A stretch of 64,000 nt of DNA, taken from Sepioteuthis lessoniana (taxonomy: Eukaryota; Mollusca; Cephalopoda; Myopsida; Loliginidae). The notes beneath the pieces are model-generated. The model did not search any database, was not told the origin of the DNA, and saw only the letters and a program-made list of their open reading frames with translations. Positions within the stretch are counted from its first letter, which is position 1. The number at the start of each line of letters is the position of its first letter. Positions 12,479 to 26,168 of the stretch are shown here, in pieces. The stretch is taken from the NCBI GenBank assembly GCA_963585895.1, contig CAUZXS010000107.1, positions 7,501 through 71,500 on the forward strand, in the 5' to 3' direction. The position numbers and the translations under genes were made by a program.

Positions 12479-14061
12479 TTATAAAGAAAATAACAAATAA
12501 AAACATCAACCACCCAATAAATTACCTCTCTCACAAATGCCACAAGTGAAAAGCATATAGCCAATCTGATTGCAGAAAATTTTGCTCAAAAAATTTCTCA
12601 AATCTATTCAACTCAATCAGAATCAAAGAAGAAAAGAACATAATAAAATTCACCTCTGACAATACTCAGTTATAACCAACCCTTCATCCTAACGGAACTC
12701 CAAAGCTCAATATCTAAATCCAACAACTCAGCCCATGATCCAGATTAAATCCACTACACCCTCTTCAAAGAACTCCCAATAATATCCCTAGAATATCTTC
12801 TAGATATATACAACAATGTCTGGATCTCTGGCAACGTCCCTACCTTAACCATAACCATCCCTATCCTCAAAAAATAAAGATCCTACAAACCCTACTAGTT
12901 ATAGACCTATAGCTTTAACCAGTTGTACTTACAAAACCCTCCAAAGGATGATCAATGTAAGACTGGCATGATTCCTTGAATCAACCTCCTCAAACCTACA
13001 AACAAGCTTCAGAGCCAAGAGAAGTACCATAGATCAAATAGTCTGCATAGAAACCCTAATCAGAGAAGTATTCATCAAAAAAGAACATCTGGTTGCAGTC
13101 CTCTTTGATCTAGAAAAAGCCTATGACACATCATGGCTATATAGCATACTCAAAGATCTTAGCCTACAAGACAAATTTCCCATCTTCATAAAATACTTCC
13201 TAGAAGACTAGACCTTCCAAACACAAATAAACAATACACTTTCCAATCTAAAATCATAAGAAAAGGCGTACCTCAGGATACCATCCTATCTGTGATCCTA
13301 TTCTATTCATGATGAGAATTAATAAAATAATAACCTGCCCCCCACCAATCCACAGAACATTATATGTTGACGACTTCTTCATTTGTTACAGCTCTAAAAA
13401 TATGGCTACCATAGAAAGAAAAATGCAACAATGTATCAGCAAGATATCAAAATGGACCATGAAAAATAGTTTTAAAATCTCTAGTAACAAAACCAAATGC
13501 GTGCACTTCTGCCAAATCCACAAAAATGCATATTCAATCCACCCTGATACTAAATGATTATGAAATACTCATAACCCATCAGTATAAATTCTTAGGCATT
13601 ACTCTCAACCCATAATTATCCTTCATCCACGTCAAACAACTGAGGATCAAATGCAACCAAACTATCCAACTCCTCGAGTGCTGATAAAAAAAATGAAAAA
13701 AAAACCTCTAACAAAACTATATAATCAAAACAATGGAGCAGCCAGAAAATCCTATCTCCAAGAACTTGAAACCCACTACCAGGGACTCTGTATTGTCCGA
13801 GTAGCCTTCACTACCTATCAAATTGAAAGTTTATACATAGAAGCCAATGAACTCCCACTTTCCCTGAGAAGATATAAACTTACGCTCCAATACTATACTA
13901 AACTCATTTCATGCCTCCAAAACCCTGCCTATAACTGCACCATGGAAATAAGATTTTCTTATCTTGTTTGAAAATAAAGCAAAGTCCATCAAACCTTTTA
14001 ATCTAAGAATCCAAACCCTCCTAAATGAAAATAAAGCAAAGTCCATCTCAAAATAATACAT

Positions 14062-14697
14062 AATACTTTCCTCCCAATTGCCCAGTCAGCTGGGGCTGTA
14101 GAATACACCGACTGCACCTCTGCAAAGGGGGTAAGACCCCCCCACCGCCTCTCCAAATGAGTGTCCTGGATATGACACTAAACAATCTGATGGTAAGGTT
14201 CCTGTGATGGTGGGACTTTGGGGAATGCAGAGCATCCATTAATTGCCGTTGCTCCCAGGTCCACTCTGGCCCGGCGTGGTAGAACCTGATATGGGTTAAA
14301 TAAACTAACTGCATACTTATGCTAAACTGAACTGTTTGAAATAGAAATGTTTTTGACAATTAAACTGTACTTACATTTAAACTGCATGCTTATGCTAAAC
14401 TGAATTATTTGAAATGGAACTGTTTTTTGACATTGAAACTGTACTTACTAAACTGATTTATTATATATAGAACTGTTTGACATCTGTGTGTAAACAAAAT
14501 ATGTGCTTATATTAAACTGAATTAGAATTGTTTGAATAAACTGAATTGTTTGAAATAGAAATGTTTTTGACAATTAAACTGTGTACTCATGCTAAACTGA
14601 ATTGTTTGAAATAGAACTGATTATTTGCATAAAAATGGATTTGGCATTAGATAACCTAGAAAAGTTGATATGCCATAAAACCCAACCAACCAACCAT
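14062..14697 (+). repeat. Family C element: body, variable units and LINE-like tail
   Basis: The body 'agctggggctgtagaat' through 'ccaggtccactctggccc' is followed by about six degenerate units of 45-60 bp, such as 'gctaaactgaattgtttgaa'. It ends with 'ggatttggcattagataacc' and (aacc)n. It lies inside the RT-RNase H spacer of the first LINE. No Pol III boxes are evident. Just before it, 'gaaaataaagcaaagtccatc' occurs twice, a short local duplication of host LINE sequence. Confidence 0.75.
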
Positions 14698-15737
14698 CCT
14701 CACAAAAATAGCACCATGAACCATAAATCAATCAATAGTAAAACTAAAACTAACTGAACTATCCAAACCCAACTTCCTCTCCTTACTTTCCAAGAGAAAT
14801 TCCTCAACTTTCAAAGCAACTTCCCAGATCACCACCACATCGATACAGATGGATCCAAACAGGGAATGAAAGTTGGTTGTGCTGCTATATTCCAAAACCA
14901 ACTACTGCTAAAACATCTCTCAAATGAATTATCTATAGTGCAGAAGTCACAGCTATTGACCAAGCTATGAACATTATAGCTAACCACAAATCCTCTAAAT
15001 TTCACATCCATTCAGACTCCAAATCAGTCCTCCATGCTCTACTGAACAAAGATGCTTCAACTCCTCCCATTACGAGACTCCAAGGCAAAATAAACATTAA
15101 AATAGCATAACATCATTCTCACCTGGATGCCAAGCCACATTGGTATACATGGAAATGAAAGGGCAGGAAAAAGCTGAAAAAAAAGCATTCCTAGCAGACA
15201 TATCCAATACAAAAATTCCATACACTGACCTAAAACCAATCATTAACAAATTTATATTCAAGAAATGGCAAAAAAATGTTCAAACATAGAGCAAGCTCCA
15301 TCATATACAAGTTACCTTTGGTGAGTGGCTGACAGGCTGCAGAAGAAATAGAAAAGAAGTGATACTCTCTAGGCTTTGTATTACCCACTCACACCTCTTA
15401 AAAGGAGAAGTCCCCCCTCCCAATATGCTCAATGTGCAAAGTATCCCTCACAGTCATACAAATTCTCATAAGCTGTGACAGTTTTAGACAAATTCACCTA
15501 AAATACTACCAGACAAACAACTTAAACGACCTCTTCAAAAACACTAAACCATAGAAAATCTTGATCTTTCTAAAAGAAACTAACCTCTTCATTAAAATCT
15601 AATCAAATGTAATAAAACATATAACAAAAACCCATACCCTAAATCGTAAAACATGCACAAAAGACAAAACCAATCTAATCCTTCTGGATTTAAGACCCAC
15701 AGGTATGCTTTTAAACAAAACTCAAACTTACCTGTTG

Positions 15738-16560
15738 GAGACACTGGCTTTTTCAATATAGTCACTGAAGTCTTGCAAGTTGATACATTAGGACAATATT
15801 GATTTATAATCTGTCTACATTATGTACTTTGAACATCCATAGATTAATTAAGAAATAGTTTCACGTTAAAAAAGGCAAGAAGCAGACTATATTCTGCTAT
15901 AATAGACACAAACTATGCAAACGACCTAGCACTTTTGGTAAATGCTCCAGCCCAAGCAGAATCCCTAGAGCAAGCAGTGGGAAGCATTGGCTTCTGTGTG
16001 AATGCAAATGAAACAGAGTTCATGAGTTTTAAACAAAAAAGAGCCATCTGTATTCTAAGTGGCAAGCCTCTAAAATTAGTTGACCAATTTGCATACCTTG
16101 GCAGCAATATCTCTTCTACAGGAAGTGATGTCAACATATGCCTATCAAAGGCATGGAATGTTATTGACTGGTTATCAATCATATGGAAGTCTGATCTATC
16201 TGATAAAATGGGATTTCTTCCAAGCTGTTGCCATGTCCATACTACTATATGTATGCACCATATGGATATTAATAAAACACTGATAAAAACCTAGATGGGA
16301 ACTATACAAGAATGCTATTTACTGTCTTGAATAAGTCTTGGAAGCAACACCTTACAAAATAGTAGCTGCATGGCCACTTGCCTACTATCTCACAAACATT
16401 CCAGTAAGACAAACAAAACATGTGGGACGCTGCTGGAGAAGCAAAAACAAACATAAACATCATTCTCTTATGGACTCCAGCACCTGGACATGCCAGTGTA
16501 AGCCAACCAGCAAAGACTTACATTAACTCTGTGCAAGCTCAAGATGCAGCCTAGAAGACA
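15738..16560 (+). mobile_element. RTE-type LINE 3' fragment
   Basis: The translation follows the C-terminal half of the RTE at 58980-62222: a degenerate FIICL..YVL segment, then NYANDLALLVNAPAQAES (the YADD box degraded to YAND), LKLVDQFAYLGSNISST, SIIWKSDLSDKM and RHVGRCWRSK-like pieces. It is 5'-truncated within the palm domain and carries several frameshifts. The next 140 bp, up to the Penelope piece, are unassigned. Confidence 0.8.
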
Positions 16561-16699
16561 TGTGTTACCTCCTAAGGCCTCCTTTTCAACTTGGTCTTGG
16601 GAGCAGACTTCATGTCTCCTCTGTGAACTAAGAGTGAACTTTTCCTTGCCTCTTGATCTGGGTCATTTTGAATACTATCTTGCATGGCTCATTGTTTGT

Positions 16700-17256
16700 A
16701 GTTCTCTCAGCCCCCTTTGACCTTGTAATTTAGGTTGAGACTACTGCTATTTTGGTCAGGGTAGTTGTTACAATGGAGGTTGTGTCTCAGACTAATCATT
16801 TCTTCTTGATATGCATCAGTATTGCTACTAATGGTTTTTGCTCGATGTTGTAAGCAACTGACTATTCCTTTCTTTACTCTATATGGATGATGGGAGTTGA
16901 AATTGAGGTACTGTCCGGTGAAGGTAGGCTTACGGTACACAGATGACCTGAATCCTTGCTCTGTGTGTATTACTAATACACCAAGGAAGGGTAATTTGTT
17001 GTCTTGCTCTTTCTCCATAGTGAACTGTAAAGATAGTTGGATTGAGTTCACGTGATCAAGTAATATCTGAACATCTTTCTGATGAGGCCAGAGAATGAAT
17101 GTGTCATCTACGTATCTAAGCCACATAGATGGCTTTAGTGATGTAGATCCTAATGCCATTTCATTGAAGTATTCCATGTATATGTTAGCCAGCACTGGTG
17201 ACAATGGCGAATCCATAGCCAGTCCTTCTTCTTGTCGGTATATATCATTGGCAATG
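16700..17256 (-). mobile_element. Penelope-like element, reverse transcriptase fragment
   Basis: The minus strand encodes a Penelope-type RT stretch with GLAMDSPLSPVLANIYMEYF, the catalytic box RYVDDTF and LPFLGVLV, then VYRKPTFTGQYLNFNSHHPY. It is related to the copy at 42505-44345. The endonuclease half is not present. Its upstream edge joins directly to a protease-like stretch of an LTR element. It is a degraded partial copy. Confidence 0.85.
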
Positions 17257-18165
17257 TGCTCTTTGATCACATCAATCCCCAGTAGTAGATCAAGTCTCAG
17301 CAACCGTCCATCTACGATCAGGACCTCCACAATCACAGGTCAAGCCTGCTCAAGGCCCAGCTTAATCTTGCTGTATCCATGGCATTTCAGGGTCCTCCTG
17401 TCAGTGGTTAGCATTCCTACTTCCTTCTCTCTCCACCGTCAACACATGGCTTTGCTCACCAGCATCTGTGAGCATCCGGAATCCACCAGAGCTGTCCACT
17501 CTCATCTGTTGACGAGCACTTTTACAACAGCAATTGCTGGTTTTTCACTTGCTTGGCAAGAAGGCTGGCGCTGACGCCTTCTCCCCTTCGGTGTTTCCCT
17601 GGCACGCTGATAAAATGTTCCCAATTTTAATACATTGAAAACACTGTTGTTCATGGCCGAATTTCCATGCTCTGTCTGACCCCTCTGAGCATCTGACCCC
17701 TTCAACTGTACAGTTTCTTGCCATATGGTTAGGCCCAGAGCACTTGTAACAGATAACTGTACTGCTGTGCCGTATAGAAGAGGGAACTTCTGCGTCTGAG
17801 TACGGTTGTCCTACAGATGCAGCGGCTGACACCTCGCACCCTCTATCATCTGTCATGATAGCCCTCACCCAGGTCAGAAGCTTCTCAACATTCATTGTGT
17901 CCATCCGGGACAAGACTCTGAGAAGCCTGACATGAATGCACACGTCATCCATCAATCAGCTAGAGGTTCTCTAACCAACCGAACCAAATCAGCCAAAAAT
18001 TTTTCAACATTTTCTCCAGGACGAAGATGTATCGCAAACTGGTCGAATGCGTTGAACTTGTCTGTTGCGTATGCAGTTATAAGGGCCTGTTCCATTTGTT
18101 CTGTGTCTGTCCTCTGCTCTTTACTAAGCCTTCTGTACATGGCAAGAGCACCGGCTTATAGTCGC
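17257..18165 (-). mobile_element. LTR retroelement fossil: gag and protease regions
   Basis: This is related to the element at 5534-9292. On the minus strand it has a gag segment (about 18140-17950), CCHC knuckles (CYKCSGPNHMARNC, near 17750) and a protease-like region ending LLLGIDVIK at about 17257, where the Penelope piece begins. It is broken and partial, with no LTR of its own seen. It lies at the edge of a copia fossil. Confidence 0.75.
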
Positions 18166-18169
18166 AATG

Positions 18170-20049
18170 ATTGTTTCATTTTAATAGTAGTATTTTACAT
18201 TCAATTTGTATTCCTAAAAACCAGGATAATTTCTCAAGATCAGTCATTTTGAGTTTAGTTTTGCCTTAATTTTCATTAAGTCTGCCTCAGTTTTTGAAGC
18301 AATTAATGTTATCTACCCATAATAATAATAAAATGATGGATATTTGATTGTTAACATTTTGAGAGTACATACCAGGGTTGATAAGAGATTGTTTGAACCT
18401 TTGTTCAATTAAATAAGTATGGAATGTCTTATTCCAGGTTCAACCTTTCTGTTTTAATCCATATAAGGATTTTTTAAAGTTCCCAAACATAATTCTCACT
18501 TTTATTTTCAAAGCCTTTTGGTATGTCTACATAGATTTCATAGTCTAAGGAACATTCAAGCATGTACTCTTAACATCCATATGATGGGTTAGTAAATTGT
18601 ATTGTACTGTTATTTGTAATAGGAATTGTATGGATTTGTGAGAAGCCCTTAGCCATAAATCGGGTTTTATACTCTAACTTCCGTCAACCTTATATTTAAG
18701 AGTATACACCCATTTACTCCCTACAATATCTTTATCCTTCAGGGCTTTCTTTAATTCAAAAGTGTTATCTTCTACTAAGGAATCAAATTCATTTTGCATA
18801 GTGGAGACCCAATATTCTGAGTATTTAGAGCTTTAGAGCCTCAGTATAATTAGTATTAGTATAACAGTAGTCAATCCCACTAAATTCAAAATTTTCAACT
18901 ACAAAAAAAATTGTTTTTTTTTTCTCTGGTTGGATATTTGCCCCTCCTCTTCAGTGTTCTGGTTATATTTATAGCCCACAAAAATGCCTTTTTCAATTCA
19001 AGGCTCTAATTTCTTTTTGGTTTGTACACAACAAAAGCTGTTATGTTTTGACCTTCGACCCGACCCCAAAAAATGCTATTCCAAGGTGATGCACCGGAAG
19101 GAAGTGACACATTCCAATGGCCAGTAATCGAAAGAGATCGCGTGGGCGGATTAAGGCTTATAATATGGGACAAGGTGAAGGTCCCACTGTACCAATACAG
19201 ACTGATGCACCGGAAGAGAGTGACCTCTGAACTGCATGACAGTTATTTCCGCTTGATGACGATTAAACATTCGTTTTCAAAGATCCAGTGGGCGATCGTG
19301 TGGGTGTTGAATTATTATTTAACTCAGTTGAGTTCAAGTCCAAGAAGCAGTTGCCAGTAGGGTTCCAGACAGCTAGAGACCAGATGTGGTAGGGAAAGCC
19401 ACACCCGACCGAGGGGGCCCTCGGAAACCCCAATGGAGTTTGGGGTCCAGAGAAGATGCTGATAAGATGCAATAAAGAAAGCCAGCATCCAGCAGTGGGC
19501 CCTAGGCCTCCGGTTGAACAGCACTAAAGAATAAGACAGACACAACGTGACGGTCATAACAGTGGGGTCAAGAAATTACAGTTTATGTTCGGTCTTCAGC
19601 TCCCTCTCACATGCAACCCTTGAACAACCCTTTCGAACCCTTGCAATAAAGTGAGAGGTAAAATATTGTTAAAGAAGCCTTCCTGCGTCTTCCTTCCTGC
19701 ATCATTTATTCCTGCGTCTGTCGTTGTCCTTGCGTCGGTTTATTATTGTGTCGTTGTGATGATGTAGATGAGTATACAACAAAGCAAGTAGTACTGAAAA
19801 TATGCATCTTATTCAAATTTATTTTCAAACCTGTGAAACTTTCAAGTGGGCTTTTTTGGTGTTTTTATTATAACAATGAATTTTAATATGTGCTGAGGTA
19901 AGAAGTGCATAAAAGATTTTGGGCAATTTTGACTCAATAAGAAGACACCTCGCCACAGAAAATAAGGTCCTTCATGAATATTCAATGATACCATTTTGAT
20001 GTGGGGAATATGGAGAAGACCTCTGGTGCTTAATGCAGTTATCTACTAG
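18170..20049 (-). mobile_element. Ty1/copia fossil, RT and end of integrase (downstream part)
   Basis: On the minus strand, the later integrase region lies near 20035 (SPYSPHQNGIIE) and an RT region near 18820-18450, including KALKDKDIVGSKWVYTLKYK. The earlier part of the same element lies at 26546-27735; a LINE insertion separates the two. It is broken, with many breaks. A 743-bp LTR of another family has inserted at 19039-19781. Confidence 0.8.
19039..19781. mobile_element. Solo LTR, family L1 (743 bp), inserted in copia fossil
   Basis: It starts TGTTATGTTTTGACC and ends ATACAACA, and is flanked by a 4-bp duplication aagc (19035-19038 and 19782-19785). A second copy lies at 32114-32849. 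Both share blocks such as 'gatgcaccggaaggaagtga' and 'ataaagtgagaggtaaa' (polyA-signal-like). There is no internal region. I call it an LTR from its ends, the duplication and its recurrence; the parent family is unknown. Confidence 0.75.
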
Positions 20050-20061
20050 CAATTTTTCAAA
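20050..20061. repeat. 12-bp target duplication, left of LINE copy 2
   Basis: caatttttcaaa here is repeated exactly at 26534-26545. The pair brackets the second I-type LINE. Outside them, copia integrase sequence continues on both sides. Confidence 0.9.
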
Positions 20062-22251
20062 TGCCCTCTTGGCTGGGGTTGTAGGATATGTTGATTGCAC
20101 CTCTGCAAAGGATTAAATGCCCCCCCCCCAATGAGGCTACCTGTTGGCCATAGGTGGCAACTGTAATGGGATCCTGATAGCTGAGCAGTCCATGACCTGG
20201 CAACCAAAGAGGTCCTGTGACTTGCAAACACTGCACTTTGGCCCTTACTGGGCTAGACAGGTGGTTGGAGAGACTTGATCCAATCAATCAACTGGTCATG
20301 TCAGCCCTCTTTTAGATTTTTGCAAAAATCTGAATTAGAGGGCAATGGCTGTAGGGTCAATCATACTGAGGAAAGACCTATACTCTCTCCTGTCCCTGGG
20401 TGAATAATTATCCAGGGAATGAAAACCCAAGGACAAAATTCAAGTCTACCCTCAGCATAAGACTATGTACTCCTGATGTTACTAGGTGAATGGATTTCTC
20501 CCTGGCACATCCCCATGTGGGGCTCTGTGGTGGGTAGGGAGCATAGTCAATAAAACTCAAACTTTCTACAAATGTTAACAAATAAATCCACCAAGAGACC
20601 ATACTTTGAAAGCTCTACTTATGTGGTAATCCAATCATCCGAAGATACACCTAAAAGCAAAATATCCCCTTTCAAAATTGAACAAATCCTTTCCAAAGAA
20701 ATAAAACGAACAACAATCAAAAAATTAACAAATGGAACAATACTAATTGAAGTTAAAAAACACAAGTGGAAGAAATCCTAAAATAGTAAACTTTCAACAA
20801 CATTGATGGAAATAGGTTTTAATTTCAATCTTTAAATTTATCCAGAGGTGTAGTGAAGAGTTCTGAATTATCACTGTGCACACTAGACAAAATAAAAACC
20901 AATTTAAAAAACCAAAACATTACAGATGTTAAAAGAACAAACATACCCCCCCCAGAAACCATAAATACAAACACTTATATATTGAATTTTAATACCCCTA
21001 AAACCCCCTCATGAAATTAATGTAAGATATATAAAAATAAAAGTTGAAACATATACCGAACCACTTTAGATGTTTCAGCTGCCAGAGGTTCGGACATCAT
21101 CAAGACAGATGCACAAGACCCCTAGTGTATAGAAGATGTGACAAAAACAACAAAAGGCACATGGACTGTCAAAAAGAAGCATTCTTTACTAACTGCAAAA
21201 AAAAAATCACTCCACAAGTTCCTAAGATTGTGAAGTTTGGAAAAAGATATATCCAAAATGAAATATAACAAAACATTAGTTTCTCAGAAGCAAGGAAAAT
21301 AATAGAAGCAGTAAAATATTCAGAAGTGTCAAAAATATATACACCAAACACAAAGCAACAAGGACACCAAACATCAGAAAACAACCAAACTGGAATAAAA
21401 CCTGAAGTAATTACCCAACTTATAAATAAGATGAGAATACTAATTAATTCAAGAAATGAAAACCGTAATAAGAACAGTGACTGAAAACAGTGAGCCTGGT
21501 AAAGTTGTTGTTGCGTCTCTAAACAACAACAACAAAAAAAAGACTGCGATGTTTGACCAAAAATCTCCTTTCATATTCAACAATTATCCTCTCCTTCGTC
21601 TCCTTAAACTGATCACTGCTTCTCCTCTAATCAATTCATATCCAATGCAAACACAAAAAAAGCACCGAGTCGCTACGTTTTTTTTAATGTTTTTTTCTGC
21701 TGCCCTCATTTGCATGTGCATCTTCACTCTCTGTGGTTTTACATGACTGCTGGCATGAAAATACGTGACTATTTGCAATATAAGCTCGCTCAAAAAAAGA
21801 ATATATCTTGCACGTGGAGCATATACGCTGATGTTTGCGCTGGGTGAATGGCAATTTTCACCCCAATTTTCACTACACAACTCTCCAAAGAAAACTCAAG
21901 CACCAAAGATTCACCAAACCAAGAAACGCTAACAAAATCAAACAAAAGCCCTCACTTTTAAAGTGGCCTCTATCACTTGGTGACCACAGACCTCACCCTA
22001 TGGGGATGCTATAAAGACCCCCTTCCCCCCAAATGGACAGGGGCATGGTACAAAACTTGGAAAAAATAAAGATCAACCTTAAGAATGAGAACTACCCCTG
22101 CAAAAAACAGATTTGAGGCCCTGGAAACAATGGAAACGGAGGATAAGACCCCATATCTTAGCAAAACCCAATCCAAAAAACAAAACTCCAAAAAATTAAA
22201 ACATGGCTCTCCAAGAGAGAATCAAATACCAAAATACATATAAAATAATTC

Positions 22252-22299
22252 AAGGTAACTGCTGTGGCCATAAAGTAAACTATAATGAGCGGTACAAAG
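22252..22299 (+). pseudogene. Extra partial endonuclease start inside LINE copy 2
   Basis: These 48 bp translate as KIIQGNCCGHKVNYNE, the same endonuclease start as in LINE copy 1 (KIIQWNCCGYKANY). A second, different version of this start follows 135 bp later at 22386. Two starts in tandem suggest a chimeric LINE or a partial duplication. Confidence 0.75.
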
Positions 22300-24923
22300 T
22301 CCTAACATCACACACTTTCAAGAAACCCTCCAAAAAAGCATTGCTAGAATAAACATGGAAAACCGTATATTTTTATGCTTGAACCATGGCTAATAAAATC
22401 ATCCAATGGAACATAAGAGGTATGAAACCAAACCTAAATGAACTACTGCTTTTAATTGGGAGCCTATGTCCAATGATGATATTTCTACAGGAGACTTTCC
22501 TGAAAGAGAATGACAATCCATAATTTTACCTTATATAGCTATATAAATAACAGTACAGATAGAGCCTCGAATGGCACATCCATTCTGATTTATAACAAGA
22601 TACCTTAATGCAGAATAGACCTTGACACAAATCTCCAAGCTGTAGCTGCATCAGCCACTTTACATCATACCATAACTGTATGCTCTATATATATACCACC
22701 ACATGATCTGGCTATTGATACTGAATTGGACCGACTGTTGCAGCAACTCCCTAGGCCAGTCATCTTAATGAGTGACTTTAACAGTCATGACATCATATGG
22801 GGATACAAAGAAATAGACAGAAAGGGTAAAATCTTGGAAAGTATCGTAAACAAAAACAATTTATGCCTACTCAATATAGGCACATAAACATATCTAGTGG
22901 AAATGCCCCTGCCATCAACTTAACCATATGTGACCCATCTATCTAGATGGACTTCTCTTGGCCTTCATGAGATACTTGTGGTAGCAGTCACTTCCCAATT
23001 CTCCTAAATAACACAAAACCTACTCAAGAAAAAAAACAAAGCTAACTGGGAAAAATTTGAAGAACAATGCAAAGAAAAACTAATACACAAAGAGCTCAAT
23101 AATGACAATAGAATATTTCACCAAAACGTTGAACTCCATGGCAATAGACTGTATCCTCAAGAATGCAACACAAAATAAGTGAAGCAGACCCTGGTTTAAC
23201 AACAAATGCTAGGAAGTAATCAGACTGTGAAAAGCAGCTCTAAAAATATTCCAAAAGAGCCAATAACATCTAATCTGATAGAATATAAACTAAATAGAGC
23301 AAAGGCATGAAAAGAGATAAAAGCAGCCAAAAGAAAATGCTGGCAAAATTATGTCAACAAATTAAATTATTCATTTAAATTATTCATCTGGGAAATGATT
23401 AGGAAAATTGCAGCTACACAACAAACAATACCAATAAAATACCTCTCAAAAGATAACTCCATAATAACTGACCTAAAAACTATAACAAGACTGCTAGCTG
23501 AAACATTCTCTAAAAACTCATTAAGCCAAAATGGTAAAAAAGAATTTATAAAGTAAAGAAGATGCTGAAAAACATAAACTAAACTTTAAATCAAAAAATC
23601 TAGAAGTGTATAATAGCTTCTTGATACTAAGAGAATTGATAGACTCCATAAAAAATCACATTATTTTGCTGTAGGGCTGGACAAAATCCATTATGAATTC
23701 TTAAAGAAACTACCGGAAGGATCACTAAAATTTCTTTTAAAAATATTTAACAAAATATGGATGAAAGGAAAGTTCACGGACATATGGAGACAAACCACAA
23801 TGGTACCAATTCCCAAACTAAAAAAAAAGACAACTCAGATCCACAAAACTACAGATCTATCTTTTTAACCAGTTGTTTATGCAAGACAATTGAAAGAATA
23901 ATAAACAGGTTGATTTGGCATTTGGAATCAAACAACCTATCTCCATCTTATAATGTGGATTCCATAGTAAAAGAGGCACAATAAACCATTTAATACACCT
24001 CAAAAACAAATATTATAGAAGCATTCATTAAAAATTGAACACCTTACAGCTATATTTTTTGATTGAGAAAAAGCTTTTGATACAACATGGAAGTATGGTG
24101 TAATAAAGATCTTTCATGACCTAGGTATAAAGGGTAGATTACCACATTTTATTGATGGCTTCTTACCTATAAGAAAATTCAGAGTTCTCATTGACTCGAC
24201 ACTTTAAAATGTGAAAAATCAGTATAACCTCATATGTTTCAAATCAAAATATATCCACACAATTGAGCGAAAACTCCAACGGGGACTAAAGAAAATCTGT
24301 AGATGGGCAACACTAAATGAATTCAGGTTCTCTAAAACAAAAACATGTCCATTTTTATAAAAAAAAAAACAAACTACATAATGACCCCAGCTTGAAACTT
24401 GACATTTCAGAGATCCCAGTTGTAAATGAATACAAATTTCTGGGAATAATATTTGAAAAAAAAACTAACATTTATTCCCCATTTGAAATACCTAAAAACT
24501 AAATGTAAATAAAACATTACAACTACTGTGTGTGGTAGCCCACAAAGAATGAGGAGCTTATTGAAACACTCTATTACTATTGTATAAATCACTAATTAGA
24601 TCAAAACTAGATTATGGTAATTTCATATTCCAATCAGCTAGAAAGAGCCATTTAAAAACTCTTGGCCTGATCTACCACAGATGCTTAAGGTTAGTACTTG
24701 CAGTCTTTAGAACATCTTCAGTTGAGAACCTATATGCTGATGCTAACAAAGCACCTGGTAATATTAGAAACCACAAACTGGTCCTCCGGTACTACCTTAA
24801 ATTAAAGTCATGCCCAGCAAATCCTGCACACAATAATACTTTTTATTCATAATATAAAGAACTATTCCAAAAGAACAAAAAGTTATAAAACCCTTTGGTC
24901 TCTGGATGGAAACAATCATTGGA

Positions 24924-25273
24924 TTGGTTTGGTTTGGTTTTATGGCACATCAACCATTGTAGGTTATTAGTGCCTAATCCATTTCCATACATATAAACAG
25001 TTCTATTTCCAACAATACAGTTTAGCATGAGTATATCGTTTAGTTCTATTTGATCTATTGATAGGACCCCATCGGGTGCTACCACTCAGGGCCAGAGTGG
25101 ACCTGGGAGCGATGGCAATGAAAGGGTACTCCACATTTCCCAAAGCTCCACCATTCCTAGAACTTCACCATCAGATTGTTTAGTATCATATCCAGGACAT
25201 TGCTGGGTGGGGGCTTCTTACCCTCTCTGCAGAGAAGCAATCGGTGTATTCTACAACCCAAGACAACTGGGCC
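24924..25273 (-). repeat. Family C element with 13-bp target duplication
   Basis: This 350-bp element is on the minus strand inside LINE copy 2. It is flanked by aacaatcattgga at 24911-24923 and 25274-25286. Read 5'-3' it has the body (gggttgtagaatacaccg..ctcccaggtccactctggcc), one or two units, the tail 'aataacctacaatggttgat' and (aacc)n. The exact duplication fixes both ends of family C and shows retroposition. Confidence 0.92.
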
Positions 25274-26168
25274 AACAATCATTGGAGAAGCAGATGTGGA
25301 TTTGACAGAAATCCATAAGACGATCATACCAGACATTCCACCTTGGACCATAATGACCACAAACATAAACTTAACACTATAAATTCCACAAAAAGAAAAC
25401 TTACCCACTAATATTCCAAGAGGAATTAGAAAATGTTAAGGAGAGATATCCTAAACACCCTCTCATTTTCATGGATGGATCTTAACTGGAAAAAATAACA
25501 GGATGTGCTACAATATATAAAGGGGAAAACATTTAAAACATATCTCCCAAATGACACCTCTCAATACAGAAACTTGTGCAATCAACATAACTCTTGATGT
25601 CATCTCAGAATCAAGGAATAACAAATTCATTATCTTTTCTGATTCGCTATCAGTGTTGGAATCATTAAAAAACAGGAAATTTGATAATCCATTAATCATA
25701 AATATTCTATGCAAATTAGAAAATTTATCAAATGATAATGATGTACAGATATGTTGGGTCCCAAGTCATATTGGAATCAGCGGAAACAACCAAGCAGAAA
25801 AAACAGCCAAGTCTACCCTAAACATAACCACTGAAAAAAGTTTGAAATACCATATCCAGACTTTAAAATGAAGATAAATAAATACAAACTACAACAAAGA
25901 CAACAATGCTGGAACAGCAATAAACATGATAAATTACTAGAAATCAAACCCACATTGAGGGAATGGAAACAAGGTTACAGAAAAAACCGGAATGAGGAAG
26001 TTATATTGTCCAAACTTTATATAGGTCATACAAGGACAACATATTCTTATTTACTTGAAGGAAAGCAGCAACCAATGTATCATGCATGCCAGACTGAATA
26101 CACTGTGAAACACATATAAGAAAAACCTTTTATTGTGCAAATGACATGAAGGAGCTGTTCCAAAAAAA

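Larger units (their letters stand above)
10150..15700 (+). mobile_element. I-type non-LTR retrotransposon (LINE), copy 1, degenerate
   Basis: Domains run in order on the + strand. First is an ORF1 gag-like region (10350-10770) with a cysteine-rich knuckle set beginning CLKCQRFGYHKEKC. Next is an apurinic-type endonuclease start (11199, KIIQWNCCGYKANY) with GDFNSHN-type residues near 11575. Then reverse transcriptase (about 12890-13960, with LYVDD at 13361), then RNase H (about 14835-15180, DTDGSK..). An RNase H after RT points to the I group rather than jockey. Reading frames are broken by many stops and shifts. A family B SINE (12240-12478) and a family C element (about 14062-14697) have inserted. 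The 3' tail is not seen; an RTE scrap begins at about 15738. Confidence 0.85.
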
